Below are positions 35,308 to 43,411 of a stretch of 64,000 bases of DNA, piece after piece. Under the pieces are notes generated by a model. That model was not told the origin of the DNA. It worked only from the letters and a program-made list of their open reading frames with translations, and did no database searches. Each line of letters begins with the position of its first letter. Within the stretch, counting starts at the first letter, position 1. The stretch is from Cellulomonadaceae bacterium (GTDB lineage: Bacteria > Actinomycetota > Actinomycetes > Actinomycetales > Cellulomonadaceae): the NCBI GenBank assembly GCA_031256435.1, contig JAIRQO010000043.1:1-64000 (forward strand), in the 5' to 3' direction. The translations under genes and the position numbers were made by a program.

Positions 35308-36136
35308 GCGCGGCCGCCGGCGCATTGCCGGACTCCCCGTCCTGGTGATCGTGCTGGCTGTGCTGGGTGCCGTGATGATCATGGTGCCGGTGTTCGCTCT
35401 AGCAAGCCGGACGGATTGGCTACGGGTACCGGAGTTGATTTCTCAGGAAGCGCCGCTGGCAGCATTGTTGTTGTCCTTGCGTGTGGCCGTTGCGACGACG
35501 ATTTTTTCCGTGGCCTTTGGGGTTCCACTCGCCATGCTCTTGGCTCGGACGGACTTCCCCGGAAAACCCGTGATGCGTGCGGTGATCCTGCTCCCTATGG
35601 TGATGCCGCCCGTGGTCTCGGGTATGGCCTTGCTCACCGCCTTGGGTAGACGAGGAGTATTGGGGGAAACCTTGAGCGGCTGGGGTATTGAGATTGCCTT
35701 CACCACGGTGGCCGTGGTGGTGGCGCACACGTTCATTGCCATGCCGTTCCTGGTGCTGTCCGTAGACGGTGCATTGAGCACGGCGGGCATTGGGTCCGAG
35801 GTTGCTGCGGCAACGCTAGGGGCATCTCCGTTGAGGACCTTCTTCACCATCACGTTGCCGCAGACGGCTCCGGCCATTGGAGCGGGAGCGCTGCTTTCCT
35901 TTGCGCGGAGCCTCGGAGAGTTTGGGGCCACGTTAACGTTTGCTGGTTCGCTCCAAGGGGTGACGCGGACGTTGCCCATCGAGATTTACCTCACGCGCCA
36001 AACCAACCCGGATGCCGCCATCGCCTTGTCCATGCTGCTCATTGCCGTGGCGCTCGCGGTGATTGTGGTGGTGTACAGCGCCGGGGGGACACGGTACGTG
36101 CGTGCGGCCACGGTGCCGGGGAGGAAAGGTTCCTAG
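35291..36136 (+). CDS. modB: Molybdate ABC transporter permease
   Basis: The 281-residue permease has several hydrophobic spans and the cytoplasmic EAA-like loop EVAAATLGASPLRTFFTITLPQTAPAI, which docks the ATPase. It follows the ModB pattern (LLPMVMPPVVSGMALL and FARSLGEFGATLTFAG). The start is probably TTG 35291 within modA. No modC ATPase follows; an SDR gene does, so the ATPase must be encoded elsewhere. Confidence 0.88.
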   Translation: MALRSRRGRRRIAGLPVLVIVLAVLGAVMIMVPVFALASRTDWLRVPELISQEAPLAALLLSLRVAVATTIFSVAFGVPLAMLLARTDFPGKPVMRAVILLPMVMPPVVSGMALLTALGRRGVLGETLSGWGIEIAFTTVAVVVAHTFIAMPFLVLSVDGALSTAGIGSEVAAATLGASPLRTFFTITLPQTAPAIGAGALLSFARSLGEFGATLTFAGSLQGVTRTLPIEIYLTRQTNPDAAIALSMLLIAVALAVIVVVYSAGGTRYVRAATVPGRKGS

Positions 36137-36239
36137 GGCCGCGGTGGCCGGATGGGCAGGGCGGCGTGGAGAGATGACCACGGTTGCGGGTTGCGTTGCG
36201 GGCCCGGCTCACTGTGCCGCGCAGGCTACGGACACCGCC

Positions 36240-36245
36240 TAGACT
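36240..36245 (+). promoter_or_regulatory. -10 element TAGACT, leaderless SDR gene
   Basis: The hexamer ends 7 nt before ATG 36253, with no ribosome-binding site between. Confidence 0.5.
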
Positions 36246-36252
36246 GGACGGC

Positions 36253-37014
36253 ATGACAACACCTCAATGGGCTTTTGTGACCGGAGCGAGCCGCGGGATT
36301 GGCCGTGAGATGGCAAGGGCGCTGGCTGCCGCCAAGGTCAACGTTGCTGTTCAAGCACGCACCCTGGACGCTACGGCGGATCTTGTTGCCGAGCTCACTG
36401 CCGCCGGCGTGGACGCCTTTGCAGTGGCCGGTGATCTGGGTGATTCCGCGGCTGTGAGGGCGATGGCGGACGAGGTGGCCGAGCGGGCTGCCATTGACTT
36501 GCTCTTCAACAATGCTGGAATCCAGAAGCCAGCACAGGGTACGTACTGGGTGGCGGACGCTGCCGAATACGCCGATTCCTTTGCCGTCAACGTGACTGCC
36601 CCCATGATTCTCGTTGAGCGTTTCCTTCCCGGAATGGTGGACCGAGGTTTTGGCAGGATCACCAACACCTCGTCGGGAATTGAGAACCAACCCGAGCAGG
36701 GCGCGTATGCCGCCTCCAAAGGGGCCCTGAACAAGGTGACGCATGACTTTGCCGCCGTGTTGGGGGAGGCCTCCGGGGTGGACGTTGCCATGAATATTTC
36801 GGATCCCGGCTGGATCAGGACGGACCTGGGTGGCCCCCATGCCCCGAATGATGTGACCACCGTGGTGCCGGGCATGATTGTGGGCGGCTTCACCCCCGTT
36901 GAGATCAACGGGTGCTGGATCGGCGCGCAGGAGTTCACCGGCATGACCTTGGAAGAGGCAGTGGCTGCGGCGCCGGAGAAGGTGCGCCGATTGGCGGTCA
37001 CTGAACCGTTCTAG
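36253..37014 (+). CDS. Short-chain dehydrogenase/reductase
   Basis: This 253-residue Rossmann enzyme has the cofactor motif TGASRGIG (10-17), the structural NNAG, a catalytic Ser in TNTSSGI and the Tyr-x3-Lys pair in YAASKG (about 152/156). It oxidises or reduces an unknown alcohol or ketone with NAD(P)(H). It follows modB by about 115 bp with its own promoter. The substrate cannot be predicted. Confidence 0.85.
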   Translation: MTTPQWAFVTGASRGIGREMARALAAAKVNVAVQARTLDATADLVAELTAAGVDAFAVAGDLGDSAAVRAMADEVAERAAIDLLFNNAGIQKPAQGTYWVADAAEYADSFAVNVTAPMILVERFLPGMVDRGFGRITNTSSGIENQPEQGAYAASKGALNKVTHDFAAVLGEASGVDVAMNISDPGWIRTDLGGPHAPNDVTTVVPGMIVGGFTPVEINGCWIGAQEFTGMTLEEAVAAAPEKVRRLAVTEPF

Positions 37015-37138
37015 GCCGTTCACCCTGTGTCGTTCGCCCTGGACCGTTCGCTCAGCGCGGAACGGTTTTCGCGCAGGAGCGGGCATCGGCTAGACTACCC
37101 GCTTAGCACAATCACCACGCAAGGATGGACTCGGTACC

Positions 37139-37627
37139 GTGAACGAACCACAGCGCTCCCACTATGACGAGACGCCCCTCGCTGAGCCGATCCCGGATGA
37201 TGTGCTGATTGTGTGCCACAAGGTTTTTGGCGACGACGGACGGGTGGGTCAAGAACTCCTCTACTTCACGCGCGCTACGGGTCTTGTGGATTGGGGCTGG
37301 ACCAACGAGGAGTCCTCCTTAAGCATCCGGCTTGACGGAGGCGAACGCGTAGTCCAGCGTTTCTATCCGCTGACTGCGCTGCATTGGGTGGAATACCAGC
37401 AGCCCTCGGCCGAGTTTGAGGCGGCCTGTGACCGCTGGTCCCTGAGCCAGTTTGGTGTGACCTACGCGGATTACCAGCAAGCCAGCCACAAGGCGCACGT
37501 CATTGAGCATGAGGCGATGATCAAGAAACAGGTGATTGACAACATTCGCCGTCAGCACCCCGGAATGGACATCGATCCTGATGACATTTCCTTCAACATG
37601 ATTGACCTCACCGGCGAGGACGAGTAA
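37139..37627 (+). CDS. Conserved-looking hypothetical cytoplasmic protein
   Basis: I do not recognise this 162-residue acidic protein. GTG 37139 follows AAGGATGG at about 12-nt spacing. A likely -10, TAGACT, lies further upstream (about 37091-37096). It has no signal peptide or membrane segment. The codon pattern matches its neighbours and it is not antisense to a better gene, so I consider it real. Confidence 0.6.
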   Translation: MNEPQRSHYDETPLAEPIPDDVLIVCHKVFGDDGRVGQELLYFTRATGLVDWGWTNEESSLSIRLDGGERVVQRFYPLTALHWVEYQQPSAEFEAACDRWSLSQFGVTYADYQQASHKAHVIEHEAMIKKQVIDNIRRQHPGMDIDPDDISFNMIDLTGEDE

Positions 37628-37652
37628 GGACACCCGGGGATGGCCCGCCCCC

Positions 37653-37686
37653 GTCATGCTGCGGCCCGAAGGGCTCTCAGTATCTC
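37653..37686 (+). repeat. Family-1 palindromic repeat
   Basis: Starts GTCATGCTGCGGCCCG and ends CAGTATCTC. It lies between convergent genes and may act as a terminator. Confidence 0.65.
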
Positions 37687-37705
37687 TACTCAGCGCGGAC
37701 GTCAC

Positions 37706-39247
37706 TCAGGTGGGTAGGCTCACGTGAATGGTGAGGCCACCATCTGGGGTGTTGTTGGCAGAAACAGTGCCGTGATGGGCTTTCACGATGGCGTCCACAA
37801 TGGCCAGCCCCAAGCCCGATCCGCCGCTATCAGCGCCCGCCCTAGTGCGCGACGAATCCGTTCTGTAGAAACGCTCAAAGATGCGTTCCCGCTGCTCAAG
37901 AGGCAGTCCCGGTCCATGGTCCACCACGTCAAACTCGCCCGGATGCATCACGATCTCCGCCGGGGTGCCCGCCGGGGTGTGACGCGCCACATTGGCAATG
38001 AGATTGGTGAAAACCTGGCGTAACAGATCCGGGTCTCCCTGAATGATGACGGGTTCATCCGCGCCCGCCACTGTGACGGTGCGGGTGGGGTCCAGGGCGC
38101 GCAAGTCCTGCGCAGCCTCCGTGGCCATTGCCGTGAGGTCCACGGGTTCGCGGACCAGAGGGCGAGATTCATCAAACCGAGCGAGGGCCAACAGTTCCTC
38201 AACCAAGGTGCCCATGCGCTGTGCCGACTGCTCAATCCGCTCCATCGTCGCGCCCACCTCAGCCTCCGGAACGGCGCCGATTCGGTACAACTCGGCATAC
38301 CCGCGCACTGCAGCCAGGGGAGTGCGCAAATCGTGTGAGGCGTCAGCAACAAAGCGGCGCATGCGCTGCTCGGACGCTTCCCGGGCAGTAAAGGACGTTT
38401 CCACCTGGGAGAGCATGGTGTTGAGAGACGCCGACAGCGAGCCCACCTCGGTACTCGGTGGGGCATTGGGAACGCGTTGCGAGAGATCTCCAGCAGCAAT
38501 GGCGGCGGCCGTAGATTCGATACCACGCAGAGGCCGCAGGGATCGCTTGACCAGGAAGAACGCGGCAAGTCCGCCTGCGGTGACAATGGCGAGCCCCGTG
38601 ATCCAGAGAGTCCGGGACAGCGTGGCAGTGGTAGCGGTGAGGCCAGCCACGGGGAGTGCTACGGCCACGATGCCGTCTTGGCCTGCGGAGCTTTGGCCAG
38701 CGCCGTCCTGAGCCGACCCGCTACCACCCTGGCGGTTGCTCCCCCTGCCTCTCTCACGGCCCGAGTTTTCCCCGCCGCGCCCCTCCGATTCGGGCGCTGG
38801 CACCAGGAAGTTGTTGCGCCGCGCCACGGGCATGGATTCGGCAAGAACTCGCCAGGACGTTGGCTCACTACCGCCGCGAACAGACACGGTGAAGGGCCGC
38901 CCCAAGGGAGCATCGGCCAAGGCAAACGCGAAAGCGGGATCGCCATACCGTTCCGTGGTGGAGGGCCAGGAGACAGAGCCCACCGTTGCTGCCGCAGAAT
39001 CTTCCAGGCGGAGCATGATCACGTAATCCGTGGGGGTACTGGCCTCCCCGGTCATCTCCCTCAGGGCCGTCCTATTGCTCAAGGTGCGTGCCAGTTGATC
39101 GTCGAGTTGCGAGGCCAGGTGATGCTCAACAATCCGCTGCGTCACCACGCCCGCGGTGGCAAGGCCCACTGCCAGCAGCAGGGCCATCATGCTCACGAGT
39201 CGAACTGATAGCGGCAGGCCGGTGATCCATCGTCGAACACTATTCAT
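37706..39247 (-). CDS. Two-component sensor histidine kinase
   Basis: The 513-residue membrane kinase has a first span near residues 14-36, an extracellular region of about 180 residues with a Gly/Arg/Ser-rich patch (about 155-190), a second span (LWITGLAIVTAGGLAAFFLV), then HAMP, a HisKA domain with SHDLRTP (His305) and an ATPase domain with the N box NLIANVARH, DHGPGLP and SGGSGLGLAIV. It phosphorylates the response regulator whose gene it touches (shared base 39247). The signal is unknown. Confidence 0.9.
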   Translation of the reverse strand: MNSVRRWITGLPLSVRLVSMMALLLAVGLATAGVVTQRIVEHHLASQLDDQLARTLSNRTALREMTGEASTPTDYVIMLRLEDSAAATVGSVSWPSTTERYGDPAFAFALADAPLGRPFTVSVRGGSEPTSWRVLAESMPVARRNNFLVPAPESEGRGGENSGRERGRGSNRQGGSGSAQDGAGQSSAGQDGIVAVALPVAGLTATTATLSRTLWITGLAIVTAGGLAAFFLVKRSLRPLRGIESTAAAIAAGDLSQRVPNAPPSTEVGSLSASLNTMLSQVETSFTAREASEQRMRRFVADASHDLRTPLAAVRGYAELYRIGAVPEAEVGATMERIEQSAQRMGTLVEELLALARFDESRPLVREPVDLTAMATEAAQDLRALDPTRTVTVAGADEPVIIQGDPDLLRQVFTNLIANVARHTPAGTPAEIVMHPGEFDVVDHGPGLPLEQRERIFERFYRTDSSRTRAGADSGGSGLGLAIVDAIVKAHHGTVSANNTPDGGLTIHVSLPT

Positions 39248-39963
39248 CAGGAACTCACCGCCTTGAGCATGTAGCCGAAGCCGCGTTTGGTGTGGATCAT
39301 GGGGCCGTTGCCGAGAGGATCAAGTTTGCGGCGGAGGTAGGAGATGTAACTCTCCACAATGGTGGCATCCCCGTACCAGTTGTATTGCCACACCGCCTCC
39401 AGGATGTGACTCTTGGACACCACCCTGCCCTCGTTGTCCATGAGGTAGTGCAGGAGCCGGAACTCCGTGGGGGAGAGGTCAACGAGCGTTCCGGCGCGGT
39501 GGACTTCCGAGGTGTCCTCGTTGAGTTCCAGATCACCCACACGGATGATGGCGTTGTCAGAGATGCCAGCCGCGCCGCTGCGGGTGCGCCGAAGAATCGC
39601 GTGAATCCTGGCAATGACCTCTTCCAGGGAGAACGGCTTGGTGACGTAATCATCCCCGCCTGCGGTGAGTCCCTCAATGGCATCAACTGAGGAGTCACGG
39701 GCGGTGAGGAACAGGACGGGAGTGGTGATGCCCTGGGTGCGCAACCTGCGGGTCACCTCAAAGCCGTCCATGCCGGGCATCATCACGTCCAGGACAATCA
39801 GGTCCGCTTCGTGTTGCTGAACTGAAGCAAGTGCCTCGGTTCCGCTGGCCGCCGTGGACACCGCAAAGCCCGCGAACGTTAGACTGGTGGCAAGAAGTTC
39901 CCGGATGGTGGGTTCATCATCTACCACCACCAGGCGAGGCTGCGGGTTCGCGGGCGTTGTCAT
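39247..39963 (-). CDS. OmpR/PhoB-family response regulator
   Basis: A receiver domain (VVVDDEPTIRELL, phospho-acceptor Asp59 in IVLDVMMPGMDGF, Lys in YVTKPFS) is joined to a winged-helix DNA-binding domain ending in YISYLRRKLDP...RGFGYML. The 238 residues match TrcR/MprA-type regulators. Translation is coupled to the kinase. The -10 TAGGCT lies 6 nt before the ATG, so the mRNA is probably leaderless. Confidence 0.92.
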   Translation of the reverse strand: MTTPANPQPRLVVVDDEPTIRELLATSLTFAGFAVSTAASGTEALASVQQHEADLIVLDVMMPGMDGFEVTRRLRTQGITTPVLFLTARDSSVDAIEGLTAGGDDYVTKPFSLEEVIARIHAILRRTRSGAAGISDNAIIRVGDLELNEDTSEVHRAGTLVDLSPTEFRLLHYLMDNEGRVVSKSHILEAVWQYNWYGDATIVESYISYLRRKLDPLGNGPMIHTKRGFGYMLKAVSS

Positions 39964-39969
39964 GGTCAG

Positions 39970-39975
39970 AGCCTA
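39970..39975 (-). promoter_or_regulatory. -10 element TAGGCT, leaderless response regulator
   Basis: It is separated from ATG 39963 by 6 nt. The TAG of the hexamer is also the stop codon of the upstream gene. Confidence 0.5.
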
Positions 39976-40647
39976 ACCCTCGGTACTGATATCTGGGGAG
40001 ACGGTGGATTCCGGGGTGGGCGTCACATCTGGAGACGGGGCGGGGTCCGGGGTGACCGTGACATTCGGCGAGGGCGTGGAGTCCGATGGCTGCGTTGGCC
40101 GGGAAGGGCGTTGACCCCGGCGTTGCTGGCCTGAGTTGCCCTGCTCTGAGTTACGTTGTTCTGAGTTTCGTTGGCCTGAGTTGCGCTGACCGGATTCCCC
40201 GTTGCGCTTGCGGCCGCGTTCTAAGGAGGAATCGCGGTTGCGCTCGCGTGATTGCTCGGTGGCATCTCCACTGCGGGAGCGGCCTCGTTCGCCATCTGTG
40301 GTGCGACGAGGGCCACGCTGGCCGTCAGCGGAGCGCGAGCCGCTGTCGGTAGACCGGGAGCCTCCGTCTGCGGACCGGGAATGAGAGTGGCGCGCGCTGC
40401 CTTGGCTGGATGCCGTCTCGTGCCCCACAGCAACGCCCCCAGCAAATCCTGCGGCCAGAATGGCCACGCCAGCGATTCCCGCCGCGAGCCTGGTGTGGCG
40501 TCCCACCCAAGCGCGAGGTGCGGCAAAGCGGGAGGGCTTCGCCTCCATCGTCGCAGAAGGAGAAGACGGTGAGGAAACGGGTTCAACGGTAGCCGCTGGC
40601 TCCGGGGTGACGGGTGCGGTGTTCAGGTCCGTGGTGTGATCTGTCAT
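39973..40647 (-). CDS. Single-span membrane protein with Arg/Ser/Gln-rich exported tail, unknown
   Basis: I do not recognise it. The start is ATG 40647 (or 40659). One membrane span (LAAGIAGVAILAAGFAGGVAVG, about 54-75) separates a short Pro-rich cytoplasmic part from a disordered tail with RNSxQ repeats (about 150-175) and a Pro/Thr/Ser-rich end. It lies directly before the two-component genes and might be their accessory or target; this is inferred from position only. Confidence 0.6.
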   Translation of the reverse strand: MTDHTTDLNTAPVTPEPAATVEPVSSPSSPSATMEAKPSRFAAPRAWVGRHTRLAAGIAGVAILAAGFAGGVAVGHETASSQGSARHSHSRSADGGSRSTDSGSRSADGQRGPRRTTDGERGRSRSGDATEQSRERNRDSSLERGRKRNGESGQRNSGQRNSEQRNSEQGNSGQQRRGQRPSRPTQPSDSTPSPNVTVTPDPAPSPDVTPTPESTVSPDISTEG

Positions 40648-40750
40648 ACCGCATAGCATTGCGTATCAGCCTGGGGTGCCGCTGTGACGAACCTGAGTGT
40701 TTGCTGGGAATCCGGATCGCTGAAACGTGAGTACGCGGCAGAACCGTCCG

Positions 40751-40793
40751 GTGAGGAGCCCGGAGGGCTGTCCCGGAGGGCATGTCGAAACCA
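40751..40793 (+). repeat. Degenerate family-2 repeat
   Basis: It contains GTGAGGAGCCCGGAGGG and ends GCATGTCGAAACC. It lies in the gap before the VanY-like gene end. Confidence 0.4.
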
Positions 40794-40819
40794 CGGAGAT
40801 GTGCCAAATCAGCCGGGGC

Positions 40820-42094
40820 TCACCACGGATTGTACGGGTGGTACTCAAAGTGCCATGGCTCGCCGGGGACAATGTTGGGATACCAGCGATACTCCGCGCC
40901 GTGCTTCTGAAGCCAGGCGCGCATGGGTTCGGCGGCGTCCAGGGCCAGGCCCCACCCGTGCATGGACCTCCCCGGATCTGCCGCCCAGAGGGGCAACTGT
41001 TGCTTGACCAGCACCTGCTGCGCGAGGGTGCGGTACGTGGATGTGAATTCTTCCCTCGGCATTCCGGCCTTGGCGGCGCGCTCTAACGCCCTGGCCCCGT
41101 CACACTGGAACCACGCGATGGTGCTCCAGGACACTTGGCACAATCTCTTGGTTCCCACTCGTCCGTTGCGCAGGCCAGGCCACACGTAGGAGAGTTTCTG
41201 GCTCGCGGTGGCTTCCAGAGTGCGTGTGGCGTAGCGGTCCGCGCGTTTCCCCGTGACCCTGACCGTGACGGTGACCCGAATACTGGATTTCTCTTGTTTC
41301 TCCGTGACCACCTGCCGCATCCGGGTGGACGTGGTGGTTTTCTCTGCAAACGGGGTGGCGGACTTCCCCTGGTACCACCGGTAGGTGTACTCGGTGGCGG
41401 CGGGGGATGGGGAGATGTCAAAAGGAGTGGTGATGCGCGCGGTGATCGGCATATCCTTCTGGTACTTACCGGTGATGATGAGCGCCCCGCCGGTGGGCTT
41501 CGCCTTGCCAATAGTGGCAGTTGCCACCTTCAGCACTCGCGGTTCGTAGGCCTTCTTGCCCTTGCCCGTAGCCTTGACCGTGACTTTGAGGGTGACGGTC
41601 TTGCCAAAGTCCGCCATCTTCAGCGTGTAGGTGGGCTTCTTGGACACGGCCTTCTTTTGCCCGGCGCGGTACCAGCGGTAGGTATAGGAGATGCCCGCAG
41701 GCGCCGGCTTGGCCCGGTACTCCTTGGCGATGGAGGCCGTCAAGGTGCGGCCCACCCGTTGGGTGCCTTTAATGACTATTTTTCCGCCGGTGAAGCGGGC
41801 CTTGGTGGCCTTGTGGGCCGTGGTGTTTCTTGGTAGAGCCGGGAGATTCGCCGTGTGTGACGAGACCGCTGACCTAAGCGGAGCGGCTGGGTTTCTGCCG
41901 ACGCGCGCTACGCTCGCTGGCTCAACCAGCGGCATCCGCCCTGAAGCATGAACTGCGATGCTCTCAATGGCGAGAGAGGGGGCAGTACCAGCAGGCAGCG
42001 CGTCAGCAGGCAGCGCGCCTGTAACGAGCGTGGCCACGGCAATCACCGCGATGGCGCCCACTCGGCCCGCTCGGCCCACTCGTGCGAATCTCAT
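40820..42094 (-). CDS. Secreted D-alanyl-D-alanine carboxypeptidase-like (M15/VanY) protein with Ig-like repeats
   Basis: ATG 42094 opens a signal peptide (AIAVIAVATLVTGALPADA). Residues about 85-310 hold two related beta-rich repeats marked YTYRWYRAGQ and YTYRWYQGKS. The C-terminal ~110 residues match VanY/M15 peptidases, with zinc ligands in SMHGWGLALD and PWHFEYHP. The enzyme would trim peptidoglycan stem peptides. A family-2 repeat (41890-41929) is inserted in frame near residue 57, encoding LVEPASVARVGRNP. Confidence 0.8.
   Translation of the reverse strand: MRFARVGRAGRVGAIAVIAVATLVTGALPADALPAGTAPSLAIESIAVHASGRMPLVEPASVARVGRNPAAPLRSAVSSHTANLPALPRNTTAHKATKARFTGGKIVIKGTQRVGRTLTASIAKEYRAKPAPAGISYTYRWYRAGQKKAVSKKPTYTLKMADFGKTVTLKVTVKATGKGKKAYEPRVLKVATATIGKAKPTGGALIITGKYQKDMPITARITTPFDISPSPAATEYTYRWYQGKSATPFAEKTTTSTRMRQVVTEKQEKSSIRVTVTVRVTGKRADRYATRTLEATASQKLSYVWPGLRNGRVGTKRLCQVSWSTIAWFQCDGARALERAAKAGMPREEFTSTYRTLAQQVLVKQQLPLWAADPGRSMHGWGLALDAAEPMRAWLQKHGAEYRWYPNIVPGEPWHFEYHPYNPW
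41890..41929 (-). repeat. Family-2 repeat inside the VanY-like gene
   Basis: On the minus strand it starts GCTGGTTGAGCCAGCGAG and ends GGCAGAAACC. It keeps the host frame open and is read in the same phase (LVEP) as the copy in frdB. Confidence 0.6.
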
Positions 42095-42236
42095 TCCGCC
42101 AGTAAACACCTGGTACCAGGCAGGCTCCACGAGCGCTGCCCGACTCTCGCCGAATCGTTACGGCATTGATGGTCGTCGTACAGTGATGCGACGAGGGTGA
42201 TGCGACGAAGGTGCCGCGGCGTGGGCGCAGGTGGCC

Positions 42237-42938
42237 TTACGCGACGAGGGTGAGGGTGGCGTTGGTGCGGGCCAGGGCCACGCCGGTGTCCCAGCCGGGC
42301 CAATCGGCGCTGGCCGGGGGTTCAATGGCTGCGGGGTCCATACCCGCTGAGACAAGCACAAAGCTCACCAGGGAGTTGGAGTTCCACATGTCACCATTGC
42401 CGAGAACGTCCTGGCCCCACGGGTGACGCGGTGCGCGCGAAGCGCCGTCGATAATCTGCAAAGCCTGGTCACGGGTGATGACATACGTGCTGGGGGGACG
42501 AGTGGACTTGTCTTTCGCTTCCACTACGCCATTCTTCCAGCGGCGAATCTCGTATTGGAACATTCGCATCCACCCGAGTGCGCGGGACAGGATGGGCCCG
42601 TTGCCTACAACGCCCGTAGATGTGCGGGCTGGACCGAACCCGGCAGGAACCAGTTCGATCACAAACTTGGTGGAAGAATCGAGTTGAACTTCCAGCGCCA
42701 CGTGAAGGAGTTCACGCGGGGAACGCCCTGCCTTGAGGGCGCGCAAGCGCTCCCAACCCTTGGCCAGCGTGGCCATCAGGGGGAATTCGTGGCCCACGGG
42801 AATCCACCACAGGGAGACGCTGCATTCGGCGCGCGCCTCAGCGGTGGGCGCACCTGGCTCAGTGCTGGGCGCGCCGGACTCAGCGCTAGGCGCAGCGGGC
42901 CCTCCAACCAGGGTTTCAGGCACAGCGATTTCAGGCAT
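42237..42938 (-). CDS. Hypothetical protein
   Basis: I do not recognise this 233-residue protein. The first ~38 residues are Pro/Ala/Glu-rich. The rest looks globular, with Trp-rich patches (VSLWWIPVGHEF, LGWMRMFQYEIRRWKNG, DWPGWDTG). There is no signal peptide. The start is probably leaderless (-10 AGAATA reversed at 42946-42951). The upstream gap 42939-43158 contains only GC-rich repeats (GCAACCC/GGGTACC type near 43068-43110). Confidence 0.6.
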   Translation of the reverse strand: MPEIAVPETLVGGPAAPSAESGAPSTEPGAPTAEARAECSVSLWWIPVGHEFPLMATLAKGWERLRALKAGRSPRELLHVALEVQLDSSTKFVIELVPAGFGPARTSTGVVGNGPILSRALGWMRMFQYEIRRWKNGVVEAKDKSTRPPSTYVITRDQALQIIDGASRAPRHPWGQDVLGNGDMWNSNSLVSFVLVSAGMDPAAIEPPASADWPGWDTGVALARTNATLTLVA

Positions 42939-42945
42939 GCTGAAA

Positions 42946-42951
42946 AGAATA
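42946..42951 (-). promoter_or_regulatory. -10 element TATTCT, leaderless hypothetical gene
   Basis: Seven nt separate it from the ATG at 42938 on the minus strand. Confidence 0.5.
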
Positions 42952-43158
42952 CGAGGCTACGGAGGTGTAGGGACTGGCGGTGAATCACCTTTTGTCCGCT
43001 GTTGCTTGGGGTAACGAAAATTGGGTTATCTGGGCAGGGTTTCCACCGCATCACAGGCACTCCAGTGCAGGCAACCCAGGGCAGGTACCCCGGGCGGGCA
43101 ACCCGGGGCAACCACAGGCCCGTGCCGTGGCGCTCGGCCTGCGCTGAGCGAGGGGGAG

Positions 43159-43344
43159 TTACTTGTCCTCGAGGTCCACAATGGTGGCTGCCGCAGCGGC
43201 ACGCTTCACGGCCTCCACGCCTTCGTGCGCGTGAGACTTGGTAGTGTAACCTTCGCCCGTGGCAACAATCTGTCCGTTAGCGGACTTCAAGCGGAAGCGG
43301 AACTCGCCAGCCTTGTCCTTGTAGATTTCAAAATGTGCGGCCAT
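43159..43344 (-). CDS. DUF1508 (YegP-like) small protein
   Basis: The 61 residues form one DUF1508 repeat: FEIYKDKAGEFRFRLKSANG, then ATGEGYTTKSHAHEGVEAVK. Function unknown; the family folds as a small beta-beta-beta-alpha unit. AGAAAGGATC lies before the ATG. It lies 67 bp after the coiled-coil gene on the same strand and may share its transcript. Confidence 0.85.
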   Translation of the reverse strand: MAAHFEIYKDKAGEFRFRLKSANGQIVATGEGYTTKSHAHEGVEAVKRAAAAATIVDLEDK

Positions 43345-43411
43345 GGTGGTGATCCTTTCTGGTTGGTCTTGTCGGAGATTGTGCTTAGCCGGATACTGGG
43401 TGCCGGATGGC

